NCBI GenBank assembly: GCA_000283575.1
Contig: AP012044.1
Coordinates: 868,001 to 932,000 of the forward strand
Direction: 5' to 3'
DNA length: 64,000 nt
Source of the DNA: Oscillibacter valericigenes Sjm18-20
GTDB taxonomy: Bacteria > Bacillota > Clostridia > Oscillospirales > Oscillospiraceae
Within the stretch, counting starts at the first letter, position 1. Every line of letters starts with the position of its first letter. Position numbers and translations under genes: made by a program. Below the pieces are notes generated by a model. That model had not been told where the DNA came from. It did no database searches and saw only the letters and a list, made by a program, of their open reading frames with translations. Below are positions 39,451 to 47,772 of this stretch, one piece after another.

Positions 39451-40626
39451 ATGCAGAAATTGTCAGACCGGACGGCGGGTTTTACCGACTCGGTAATCCG
39501 ACGGATGACCCGGATATCCAATCGGTATGGCGCGGTGAATCTCTCTCAGGGATTCCCGGACTTTGAACCGCCGAAGGAAATACTGGACCGTATGGCACAG
39601 ACGGCCCACGAGGATTTCCACCAATACTCCATTACATGGGGCGCTCAGAATCTGCGGGAGGCCCTGGCGGCGAAGCAGTCCCGCCTGATGGGGCGCGCCA
39701 TTGACCCGAACGGAGAGATCGTGGTCACCTGCGGCTCTACCGAGGCTATGATGGCCTCCATGATGACTGTGGCGAATCCCGGCGACAAAGTGATCGTGTT
39801 TTCCCCATTTTACGAAAATTACGGGGCGGACACCATTCTCTCCGGAGCAGAGCCAATTTATGTGCCGCTGTACCCGCCCGCGTTCAACTTCGACCCGGAG
39901 GAGTTGGAGGATGCGTTCCGCCGCCGCCCCAAGGCGCTGATTCTCTGCAATCCCTCCAATCCCTGCGGCAAGGTATTTACAAAGGCGGAGCTGGAGACCA
40001 TCGCCGCTCTGGCGGTGAAGTACGACGCCTATGTGATTACCGACGAGGTGTACGAGCATATCGTCTACGAGCCCAACCATCACACCTATTTTGCGTCTTT
40101 GCCGGGCATGTGGGAGCGGACAGTCTCCTGCTCGTCTCTTTCCAAGACCTACTCCATCACCGGCTGGCGTCTGGGATACACCATCGCGCCGCCGGAGATC
40201 ACGGAGCGTATCAAGAAGGTCCATGACTTTTTGACGGTGGGAGCTGTCGCGCCGCTGCAAGAGGCGGTAATTCCCGGATTGAAGTTCGGGCAGGATTACT
40301 ACGACGGGCTGCTGGCGGTCTACACCCGCAAAAGAGACCTCTTTTTAAGGGGACTGGATGATTTCGGTCTGATTCACACGATACCCCAGGGGGCCTATTA
40401 TGTCCTGATGGATATTTCGGAGTTCGGCTTCGACAGCGACCTTGCGTTCTGCGAGGTCCTGGCGGAGAAGGTGGGCGTGGGGGCCGTACCCGGGTCCAGC
40501 TTTTTCCACGAGCCGGTGAATCACTTGGTCCGCTTCCACTTTGCCAAGAGGGACGAGACGCTGAGGGAGGCGCTGGGCCGGTTGGAAAGCTTGCGGAAGA
40601 AGATTCCCCCAGTGAAGAGAAGCTGA
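39451..40626 (+). CDS. Class I/II PLP-dependent aminotransferase
   Basis: 391 residues, start at 39451 with AGGAGG 9 nt upstream. Fold-type I marks: VNLSQGFPDFEPP, NPSNPCGKVFTKAELE, DEVYEHIVYE, and SSLSKTYSITGWRLGYTIAP with the PLP lysine; VRFHFAKRDE gives the substrate-carboxylate Arg. It resembles aspartate/kynurenine-type transaminases, and the amino-acid substrate cannot be told from sequence. It is monocistronic, followed by its own terminator. Confidence 0.88.
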   Translation: MQKLSDRTAGFTDSVIRRMTRISNRYGAVNLSQGFPDFEPPKEILDRMAQTAHEDFHQYSITWGAQNLREALAAKQSRLMGRAIDPNGEIVVTCGSTEAMMASMMTVANPGDKVIVFSPFYENYGADTILSGAEPIYVPLYPPAFNFDPEELEDAFRRRPKALILCNPSNPCGKVFTKAELETIAALAVKYDAYVITDEVYEHIVYEPNHHTYFASLPGMWERTVSCSSLSKTYSITGWRLGYTIAPPEITERIKKVHDFLTVGAVAPLQEAVIPGLKFGQDYYDGLLAVYTRKRDLFLRGLDDFGLIHTIPQGAYYVLMDISEFGFDSDLAFCEVLAEKVGVGAVPGSSFFHEPVNHLVRFHFAKRDETLREALGRLESLRKKIPPVKRS

Positions 40627-40647
40627 GAGTTGCTGACTTAGAGATCG

Positions 40648-40676
40648 CCGCGCGCTGGAAAACGGCGCGCGGTGTT
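40648..40676 (+). terminator. Terminator of aminotransferase gene
   Basis: CCGCGCGC (40648-40655) pairs with GCGCGCGG (40665-40672), followed by TGTTT. Confidence 0.7.
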
Positions 40677-40780
40677 TATACGATGTTCCTCCAAAAGCGA
40701 TTTTTTTTCAGGACCTGGTTGACAAATTCCAAGAGATGTGTTACACCATAAAATATAGTAGCTAAACAATATCGCTGCGG

Positions 40781-40800
40781 AACAATATTGCAACGAAACA
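40781..40800 (+). promoter_or_regulatory. Putative MarR operator upstream of marR
   Basis: AACAATATTGCAACGAAACA includes the palindrome CAATATTG; another AACAATAT lies 18 nt upstream (40764-40771). TATTGCAAC(G/A)AAAC recurs before the MATE gene. A TTGACA at 40719-40724 is a likely -35, though the -10 is unclear. Confidence 0.55.
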
Positions 40801-40815
40801 ACAGGGGGTGACACA

Positions 40816-41301
40816 ATGAAAATTGAAGAATTTAAGCAGCTGTCAACTCTGATGGAACGGGTCGTCCACAAATACAACCAGATCGAAAAGCGCCCCTGGG
40901 ACTATGGCAATGGCCTGCTGCTCACCCGGCCGGAAATTCACACTGTTATGCTTTTAAGTCAGACTCCTGGAATGAGTGTTACCGCCGTGGCCCAAAAGCG
41001 GGGCATCACGAAGGGGGCTGCTTCTCAAATGCTGTATAAAATGGTGGATAAGGGGCTGGTGGAAAAGCGGGTGTCGCCGGAGTCCGACGCACAGGTGAGC
41101 TTGTATCTCACTCCGTTGGGGGAGGAAGTTGGCCGACTCCATGACGCATATCACAGGAACAATACGGAACCCGTCTATCAATATTTTCAAAGTTTATCGG
41201 AGGAGACTCTGAAGGCTTTGGTTGGTACACTGGAGATTTTTGACCAGGCGTTGGACGCCCGACTCAAAATGCTGAAAAGTCCGCTGGAAACGGCGGACTG
41301 A
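40816..41301 (+). CDS. MarR-family regulator
   Basis: 161 residues, start at 40816 behind GGGGGTG. The winged helix is clear (LLLTRPEIHTVMLLSQTPGM, SVTAVAQKRGITKGAASQML, KMVDKGLVEKRV). MarR proteins bind palindromes as dimers and release DNA on binding small molecules. Identical sequence blocks upstream of this gene and of the MATE transporter suggest that it controls itself and the transporter. Confidence 0.88.
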   Translation: MKIEEFKQLSTLMERVVHKYNQIEKRPWDYGNGLLLTRPEIHTVMLLSQTPGMSVTAVAQKRGITKGAASQMLYKMVDKGLVEKRVSPESDAQVSLYLTPLGEEVGRLHDAYHRNNTEPVYQYFQSLSEETLKALVGTLEIFDQALDARLKMLKSPLETAD

Positions 41302-41312
41302 TCAGAAAAAGC

Positions 41313-41344
41313 AATGCTATGGCATCGCCGTGGCATTCTTTTTT
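41313..41344 (+). terminator. Terminator between marR and MATE gene
   Basis: AATGCTATGGC (41313-41323) pairs with GCCGTGGCATT (41327-41337, two G-U pairs), followed by CTTTTTT. The transporter therefore has its own promoter. Confidence 0.8.
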
Positions 41345-41395
41345 GGTAAAACGGTTTAGATACTATAAACTATTGCAACAAAACAGTATTGAAAC
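41343..41395 (+). promoter_or_regulatory. MATE promoter with MarR-type operator
   Basis: TTGGTA (41343-41348) and TATAAA (41364-41369) are weak promoter boxes 15 nt apart. Directly after them, TATTGCAACAAAACA (41371-41385) repeats the block at 40786-40800 with one change, and TATTGAAAC follows at 41387. Bound protein would block the start of transcription. Confidence 0.5.
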
Positions 41396-41414
41396 TAAAT
41401 ATGGAGGCTTAAGA

Positions 41415-42773
41415 ATGGAATTGACAAGGCGCGAGATCGAGATGGGGACGGGGAAGACCGTCTCGCTGCTGTTTAAGTTCGGAATTCCAACCATGCTGGG
41501 CATGATTATCAACGCGGTTTACAATCTGGTGGATACCTATTTTATCGGAAGTTTCGGCATGGTGCCCACGGCGGCGGTATCCCTTGTCTTCCCGCTGACG
41601 CTGATCGTCACAGGTCTGGGCACATGCTTCGGCACCGGTACGGGCTCCAAGGTATCCCGGCTGCTGGGGGATAAACAGTACCGGCGGGCGTCGGAGTATA
41701 CCTCCTCCGCCGTTGTCAGCGCGGTGGCCTGCGGACTGGCGCTGTCAGCGGGACTGCTGCTGGGTTTGCACCCGATTTTGACCGCGCTTGGCGCGGACGG
41801 GGCCACGATGCCTTACGCCGCGCAGTATGGGACGGTCATCATTGCGGGATTCGTGTTCAGCGTGTTCAACATCACAGTGAACAACATTGTTGTCTCTGAA
41901 GGCGCCACGGCGTTCACCAGCGGCGTGCTGGTGTTGGGTGCGGTGATGAATATGGTGCTGGACCCGCTGTTTATTTATGCGTTTCACAACGGTATTGAGG
42001 GCATTGCATATGCCACTGTAATTTCCAGTGCCACGTCTTCTTTGGTTTATGTAGTGTATTTGGCACAGGGTAAGGGACTGCTGAAATTCTCATTGAAAAA
42101 TGTGAAGCCCTCCGGCAATCTTTTTGGCGATGTCTTCAAGATTGGCGTACCCATGCTGGTGTTCCAACTGCTGAACATGGCGACCCTGACGGTGACCAAC
42201 ACTCTGGCGGTAAGGTACGGCAACCCCAGTGTGGCGGCGTTTGGCATCACGTATAAGCTGTTCTGCCTGGAGGTCAACGCCGTGTTCGGCTTCCTGAAAG
42301 GCTATCAGCCGCTTGTGGGATACAATTACGGCGCAAAAGACTATGACCGGGCGGCCCGTTTTACCAGAGAGGGCATCTTCATCACGACCGCATTCTGTGT
42401 GGTTTGCAACGTGCTTTTGATGCTTTTCGCGCCGCAGGCAATCCACCTTTTCAATCAGGATTCCGCCGAGCTGCTGGCATTCGGGACGCTGACGCTACGG
42501 GTGCAGGCTGTTGGCTATATGACGCTGGCGTTTCAGTTCGTGGGGGCGTCCTATTTCCTTGCCACCGGAGACGCAAAAAACGGCGGGATACTGTCCCTGT
42601 GCAGGGGAGTCATGTTCCTGATCTTTGCGCTGCTTCTGAACGGGTTGATGGGCCGGACAGGACTGCTGGCCGCGTTCCCGGTCACAGAACTGGTGGCCAG
42701 CGGTATTACCGCCGTACTGCTGCTGAAATGTGAGAAGCGATCCGAGATTCCCACGGCGGCCACGACGATGTAA
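41415..42773 (+). CDS. MATE-family efflux transporter
   Basis: 452 residues, ATG at 41415 behind GGAGG; an upstream start at 41319 lacks support. About twelve membrane helices in two bundles; the family start FKFGIPTMLGMIINAVYNLV and DTYFIGSFG, and the second-bundle GVPMLVFQLLNMATL and LKGYQPLVGYNYGA, are typical. Cation-coupled export of drugs or metabolites. It is followed by the flavodoxin gene after 14 nt and is probably repressed by the MarR protein. Confidence 0.9.
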   Translation: MELTRREIEMGTGKTVSLLFKFGIPTMLGMIINAVYNLVDTYFIGSFGMVPTAAVSLVFPLTLIVTGLGTCFGTGTGSKVSRLLGDKQYRRASEYTSSAVVSAVACGLALSAGLLLGLHPILTALGADGATMPYAAQYGTVIIAGFVFSVFNITVNNIVVSEGATAFTSGVLVLGAVMNMVLDPLFIYAFHNGIEGIAYATVISSATSSLVYVVYLAQGKGLLKFSLKNVKPSGNLFGDVFKIGVPMLVFQLLNMATLTVTNTLAVRYGNPSVAAFGITYKLFCLEVNAVFGFLKGYQPLVGYNYGAKDYDRAARFTREGIFITTAFCVVCNVLLMLFAPQAIHLFNQDSAELLAFGTLTLRVQAVGYMTLAFQFVGASYFLATGDAKNGGILSLCRGVMFLIFALLLNGLMGRTGLLAAFPVTELVASGITAVLLLKCEKRSEIPTAATTM

Positions 42774-42787
42774 AGGAGAGAAGTAAC

Positions 42788-43330
42788 TTGAGAACAGCCA
42801 TTGTCTATGCCTCCACCCACCACGGCAACACGAAAAAGCTGGTGGACGCCATTGCGGGGGAATACCCCGTGGCGGTCTTTGATGCGGAGTCTGTCCCGGT
42901 GGCCGACTTGACGGGCTACGACTTGATCGGCTTTGCCTCCGGGATTGCATGGGGAAAGTTTTACGAAAGCGTGGAGCGGTTTGCCCAGATCAGTCTTCCA
43001 GAGGGAAAGCGGGTGTTTTTCCTGTATACCTGCGCGGATGACAGCCGCGACTTTGCGGCGTCTCTCCGCGATATCGCGGCCAGGCGGGGTGCAGAAGACC
43101 TAGGGACTTATACCTGTAGGGGGTTTAATACCTATGGACCATGGAAGCTGGTGGGGGGAATGAATAAAAAGCATCCCACCGCAGACGAGATTCAAGGAGC
43201 TGTAAATTTCTTTGCGGTGCTAGAAAAAAGGTTTCCGCCTCGGTCAGAGACGGAAAGAACCCCGGCTGACGCCGGTACAGAGAGAGGTTCCGCACTGCAT
43301 GCGCAAATAATAAAAAAACGCCGCCATTAG
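42788..43330 (+). CDS. Flavodoxin-family protein
   Basis: TTG start at 42788 behind AAGGAGAG. IVYASTHHGNTKKLVDAI is the FMN phosphate-binding loop, and IGFASGIAWGKFY and FFLYTCAD follow as in flavodoxin-fold proteins. It is likely a redox or quinone-type flavoprotein co-expressed with the transporter. After about residue 150 the sequence (RSETERTPADAGTERGS) loses family character and runs into the IS1182 end, so the native C-terminus may have been altered by the insertion. Confidence 0.75.
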   Translation: MRTAIVYASTHHGNTKKLVDAIAGEYPVAVFDAESVPVADLTGYDLIGFASGIAWGKFYESVERFAQISLPEGKRVFFLYTCADDSRDFAASLRDIAARRGAEDLGTYTCRGFNTYGPWKLVGGMNKKHPTADEIQGAVNFFAVLEKRFPPRSETERTPADAGTERGSALHAQIIKKRRH

Positions 43331-43386
43331 GCGGCGTTTCAGCCTGTAGACAAAGTATCAGAGAAATGATGCTTTGTCTTTTTTTA
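43316..43386 (+). terminator. IS1182 left-end hairpin plus terminator
   Basis: AAACGCCGCC/GGCGGCGTTT (43316-43339) is a perfect hairpin. Then AGACAAAGTATCA (43348-43360) pairs with TGATGCTTTGTCT (43367-43379), followed by a T-run. It insulates the transposase from outside transcription. Confidence 0.8.
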
Positions 43387-43425
43387 GTGCTTAGAAGATG
43401 GTAAAATAGAAGCAGGTGATAAAAG

Positions 43426-44880
43426 ATGGTGAACCAAAAAGGTGAAGACAGCCGGAAGCAGATCGGCTTTTACTGCATGGAGGATTTGGTTCCAAAAGAC
43501 CATCTTCTCAGGAAAATCGAAAAAGCAATTGATTTCAGTTTCATATATGATTTGGTGAAAGGCAGGTACAGCGAAGATACGGGCCGTCCAAGTATTGATC
43601 CTGTAGTGCTGTTCAAGATCGTGTTCATCCAGTATCTATTTGGAATCCGCAGCATGCGGCAGACGATCAAAGAAATCGAGGTCAATGCGGCATATCGCTG
43701 GTTTTTGGGATATGACTGGAACGATCCGATCCCTCATTTTACGACCTTTGGAAAAAATTATTCCCGGCGGTTTGAGGGCACCGATATTTTTGAGAAAATA
43801 TTCGCCCGTATCCTGCTGGAAGCGGTGAAGCTGAAGTATGTGGACCCGAAGGCGGTGTTCATTGATTCCACGCATATCAAGGCCAGCGCCAACCGAAACA
43901 GGAAAATGAAGGTGCAGGTTCAGGAAGAGGCCCGGCATTACCAAAAAGAGCTGATGGAGGAAATCAACAAGGGCCGGGAGGTTCATGGGAAAAAGCCATT
44001 TGACGATGACGACTCGGGAAAAGGCGGCGGGGCCGGACAGACTAAAGAGATCGAAAAAAGCACCACCGATCCGGAGTGCGGCATGTTCCACAAAGGGGAG
44101 CATGAAAAATGTTTCGCCTACACCGCGCACACAGCCTTCGACCGGCACAACTTCATCCTTGGCGTAGAACTTTCCCCCGCCAACGTCCATGACAGCGTGA
44201 TGTTCAAAAGCATTTATGACAAAGTAAAGGCCACGTTCCCTGAAATCAAGTACGTTGTTGCCGACGCTGGTTACAAGATCCCATATATCTGCAAACAGAT
44301 TCTGGACGACCACCAAATTCCGGTTTTGCCTTACAAAAGGCCGATGAGCAAAAAAGGATATTTCAAGCCCTACGAATATATATACGACCAATATTACGAC
44401 TGTGTTCTCTGCCCAAACAACCAGGTTCTGCGCTACTCAACCACAAACCGTGACGGATACCGGGAATACAAAAGCGACCCCAAAATCTGCAAATGCTGTC
44501 CGAAACGGGCGCAGTGCACGCAGAGTAGAAACTCTCAGAAAACTGTAACGCGGCATGTATGGGCGAACGATCTGGACGTCGCGGAAGATTTTCGCCGCAC
44601 ACCGCGGGGAAAAGCAATTTACCGGGAGCGTGCGGAAACCATCGAACGGGTTTTCGCCGACGCAAAAGAAAAACATGGGCTGAGATATACTACCTTACGG
44701 GGCAAAGCCAAAGTGACGATGCAGGCTTTGCTCACTTTTGCCTGCATGAATCTCAAAAAGCTGGCAATCTGGAAATCGGAAGACCCCAGGTTCAAGCCCA
44801 AATACGATTTTCCCTTTCTCTTTTTCCTGCTATTTGTTCCCAATTCGATTATTCGCATGAAAAACGCCGCTTGGGTCTGA
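43426..44880 (+). CDS. IS1182-family transposase
   Basis: 484 residues, start at 43426 shortly after a GGTGAT site. Features: GFYCMEDLVPKDHLLRKIEK, RPSIDPVVLFKIVFIQYLFG, FIDSTHIKASANR (first Asp of DDE), VVADAGYKIPYIC (second Asp), a Cys-rich segment (CVLCPNN...CKCCPKRAQC) and ETIERVFADAKEKHGLRYT with the Glu. It is full length and probably active. It has inserted directly after the flavodoxin gene. A second, broken element of the same family faces it from the right. Confidence 0.92.
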   Translation: MVNQKGEDSRKQIGFYCMEDLVPKDHLLRKIEKAIDFSFIYDLVKGRYSEDTGRPSIDPVVLFKIVFIQYLFGIRSMRQTIKEIEVNAAYRWFLGYDWNDPIPHFTTFGKNYSRRFEGTDIFEKIFARILLEAVKLKYVDPKAVFIDSTHIKASANRNRKMKVQVQEEARHYQKELMEEINKGREVHGKKPFDDDDSGKGGGAGQTKEIEKSTTDPECGMFHKGEHEKCFAYTAHTAFDRHNFILGVELSPANVHDSVMFKSIYDKVKATFPEIKYVVADAGYKIPYICKQILDDHQIPVLPYKRPMSKKGYFKPYEYIYDQYYDCVLCPNNQVLRYSTTNRDGYREYKSDPKICKCCPKRAQCTQSRNSQKTVTRHVWANDLDVAEDFRRTPRGKAIYRERAETIERVFADAKEKHGLRYTTLRGKAKVTMQALLTFACMNLKKLAIWKSEDPRFKPKYDFPFLFFLLFVPNSIIRMKNAAWV

Positions 44881-45042
44881 ATCCCAAACGGCGTTTCAGT
44901 CTGTCGAAAAACCCGGTATACGCTGCAGCGCGGACCGGGTTCTTCGTGTGTTTCAACCCAAAAATCAGGAATGCATGGAGAAACAAAGAAGCCCTCCACT
45001 TCCACTTTGCCAGCTTTTTCAGATTCATGGCAACAAACTTAA
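44849..45042 (-). pseudogene. IS1182 transposase, C-terminal piece
   Basis: Minus-strand frame FVAMNLKKLAKWKWRASLF and downstream residues, the usual C-terminus of IS1182 transposases. It is cut at 45042 by the IS5 element. Removing the IS5 element and one TTAA copy joins it in frame to the part ending GLAQVANWVKLK. Confidence 0.8.
44862..44896. terminator. Hairpin at the junction of two IS1182 elements
   Basis: AAACGCCG-TTGGG pairs with CCCAA-CGGCGTTT across a 7-nt loop (44862-44896). It is followed by CAGTCTGTCGAAAAA, resembling the block at the right end near 47655-47670. It is the shared end of two convergent elements. Confidence 0.65.
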
Positions 45043-46241
45043 GGAACCGCTGATTTAATCGTACAATGAAACCCAAATATGATAAAATAGAAGAAAAAGC
45101 ACAGGCGGTGTTGGAATGAGTCAGCAGAGCTTCAGTGATATGGAATACAGCCTTCGGAAACGAACGACGAAACGGGAAGACTTTTTGGTTATCATGGATG
45201 AAATCATCCCGTGGGAGAAGTGGGTTGAGCTCATCAAGCCACATTATTTCAGCGGCAAGCGCGGCCGTCCGCCGAAGGGCATCGAGAAAATGCTGCGAAT
45301 GTACCTGCTGCAATGCTGGTTTGCTTTGTCAGATGAAGGCGTTGAGGATGCCATTTATGACAGCTATGCGTTCCGCAAATTTATGGGCATCAATTTTCTG
45401 GAGGAGCAGGTGCCGGATGCCACAACACTGCTGCACTTCCGGCGGATGATGGAAGAGTCAAAAATCGGCGAGCAGCTGTTCCGGGCAATCAACTATGTCA
45501 TTGAGCAGAGCGGCTATCTGATGCGGGGCGGAACCATTGTGGACGCAACCATCATCAATGCTCCCTGCTCCACGAAGAATGCGGAGAAATGGCGTGACCC
45601 CGAAATGCACCAGACAAAAAAGGGCAACGAATGGCGATTCGGCATGAAATGCCACGCTGGAGTAGATGCGGGCAGTGGACTTGTCCACACCATTGAAGTG
45701 ACTGCTGCAAATGTGCATGACATTAACGTTGCAGCGGATCTGATCCGTGAGGATGATGAGGTTGTCTACGGCGATTCCGGCTATCTCGGCATTGAAAAGC
45801 GTGAGGAAATTCAGATGGATGAACACCTGTCCGCCATTGAATACCGCATTAACCGCCGGCCTGGAAAGCTCCCGAAGGTTTCGGACAACGCCATTGACTG
45901 GGATCATTATATCGAAAACCGCAAATCTTCTACACGCTGTAAAGTGGAGCATCTTTTCCACATCATCAAGAATTTGTTCGGTTATTCTAAAGCAGTCTAC
46001 CGAGGGTTATCCAAGAATTTAAACAGGCTGCACATACTTTGTGCCAGCGCGAACCTGCTGGTTCTGGCCCGAGCCGGGCGACGCCTGCGGCAGGCATAGG
46101 GGTTATTGCGTCCTTTTGAGGGGGAATAGAGGCAATAGGAGCTTAAAACATCTCAAACAACAGTCAGATCCGACGTTTCTGGACGTTTCAACACCACAAT
46201 ACGTCATGTGTTATAAAGACGGGCTGTTAATCAGCGGTTCC
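45043..46241 (+). mobile_element. IS5-family element with TTAA duplication
   Basis: Ends GGAACCGCTGATT (45043 onward) and AATCAGCGGTTCC (46229-46241) are perfect 13-bp inverted repeats. TTAA flanks both sides (45039-45042 and 46242-46245), a 4-bp target duplication. It interrupts an IS1182 transposase gene. Confidence 0.92.
45116..46099 (+). CDS. IS5-family transposase
   Basis: 327 residues. HYFSGKRGRPPKGIEKMLRM at the N-terminus, then TIVDATIINAP (first Asp), VVYGDSGYLGIEKRE (second Asp) and STRCKVEHLFHIIKNLFGYS (Glu) make the DDE core of IS5/IS1031-type enzymes. The element ends lie 73 nt before and 142 nt after the gene. It is intact, and the undamaged ends and target duplication suggest recent insertion. 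Confidence 0.92.
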   Translation: MSQQSFSDMEYSLRKRTTKREDFLVIMDEIIPWEKWVELIKPHYFSGKRGRPPKGIEKMLRMYLLQCWFALSDEGVEDAIYDSYAFRKFMGINFLEEQVPDATTLLHFRRMMEESKIGEQLFRAINYVIEQSGYLMRGGTIVDATIINAPCSTKNAEKWRDPEMHQTKKGNEWRFGMKCHAGVDAGSGLVHTIEVTAANVHDINVAADLIREDDEVVYGDSGYLGIEKREEIQMDEHLSAIEYRINRRPGKLPKVSDNAIDWDHYIENRKSSTRCKVEHLFHIIKNLFGYSKAVYRGLSKNLNRLHILCASANLLVLARAGRRLRQA

Positions 46242-46245
46242 TTAA

Positions 46246-47592
46246 GCTTCACCCAGTTGGCCACCTGGGCGAGGCCTCGGTACTGCGTGTAACGCATCGC
46301 GTGTTTCTCCTTCGCATCTGCAAAAACCCGTTCTATGGTCTCTTTTCGCTTGGCGTACAGCGCTTGGTATTCGGGCGTGTAACGTGCGTCGTCCGCCATA
46401 TCCTCGTAATTCTTCCAGATATGCCGCTGCACCGTCTTGACACAGTCCCTGGCATGGGTGCACAGGTGACGGGTGGGACAATTGGCGCAGACTCTCGGGT
46501 CGCTTTTGTACTCCCGGTAGCCCTCCCGGTTGGTTGTGGCATAACGCAGAACCAGATATTCCGGGCAAATCACGCAGTCATAGAATTCGTCATAGACATA
46601 CGCCCACCATTCATGCCCGCCCTTCATCGTCTGTGGACGCTTGTAAGCGGTGGACAGCACCGGTCGTCGTCAAAAACCTTCTTGCAGATATGGGGCGTCT
46701 TGTAGGCGGAATCGGCTACAACCGTTTTAATTTCCGGAAAAGCCTCCGTCACCTTGTCATACACGTCGTCGAAGGCTGCGCTGTCATGGACATTGCCGGG
46801 TGTCACCACGGTTTCCAGAACAAAGCCGTTTTCATCACAGGCAGTGTGGGCCTCGTAGGCAAACTGCCGCTTGTGCTCCCCCTTGACGAACAAGCCACAG
46901 TCCGGGTCCGTCACACTCCTGGTTACCGTCCGGCTTTTCTCTTTTTTTCGTCGGGCCAGCTTCTTTCGGGAGGTGTTGTCCTGGCGCTTTTCCGGCGACG
47001 CGGGCGGCTCCCCGTCATTTCCAAAAGATGTCTTCCCGTGGGTCTCCCGATCGGCGTTCACCTCGTCCATCAGTTCCTTCGCATAGCGTTTGGAGGTTTC
47101 CGGGATAACCGCCTTCACCTGCTTTTTCGTATTGGCACTGGCCTTGATGTGGGTGCCGTCAATGAACACGGCTTTGAGCGAGAGATACCCCGCTTGGGCG
47201 ACTTCTTCTAAAATCCACGCAAAGATTTGGTTGACCGTGTCTTCCGTGAAGCGGCGACGGAAATGAAAGCTCACCGTGGAAAAGTGCGGCGTCTCCTCCT
47301 GAAGCGTGTAGCCCAGAAACCAGCGGTAGGCGGCGTTCAAGTAGACCTCCTCCGCCGTCCGGCGCAGGGAGGGCAGCCCGTACAGATGCTGGATGAGGAC
47401 CATCTTCACCAGCACCACGGGGTCCACGCCGGGCCGGCCGTTATCCTCACTGTAAAGCGGTTCCACCATCTCATACAGCCGCTCCCAGTCCACCGCCGTA
47501 TCAATCTTGCGAAGCAAATGATCCCGCAGCATCAGGCTTTCCGTATCCACTATTTCCACCACGCCACGATCCAGTTTCCCGCGTCTCAGCAT
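46246..47592 (-). pseudogene. IS1182 transposase, N-terminal piece with frameshift
   Basis: From 47592 the frame encodes LRDHLLRKIDTAVDWERLYE, FIDGTHIKASANTKK and VVADSAYKTPHICKKVF. At about 46655 one base is missing, and the frame changes to VLSTAYKRPQTMKGGHEWW, the Cys-rich segment and ETIERVFADAKEKHAMRYT. At 46246 the gene is cut by the IS5 element (VKLK). Two lesions make it non-functional. Confidence 0.85.
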
Positions 47593-47667
47593 CCCTCATC
47601 ACCCATATCTATTTTACCAGATATGAACGAAAAAGCCCAGCGGGAGCTGGACTTTTTCGACAGGCTG

Positions 47668-47690
47668 AAACGCCGCCATTGGCGGCGTTT
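47668..47690. repeat. IS1182 end hairpin
   Basis: AAACGCCGCC/GGCGGCGTTT with a 3-nt loop, the counterpart of the hairpin at 43316-43339. It marks the outer end of the broken IS1182 element. Confidence 0.7.
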
Positions 47691-47772
47691 TTCCTGTGTT
47701 TACTAACGGGTGAAGAAACTTTGAGATTTGCGGGACCGAATGGTGCATACACGGAGCGCGGTTGGGGAGAAA

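Noticed and set aside
39134-39496. Cys-containing open frame upstream of the aminotransferase
   Set aside because: No start signal, no recognisable domain, and it overlaps both flanking genes.
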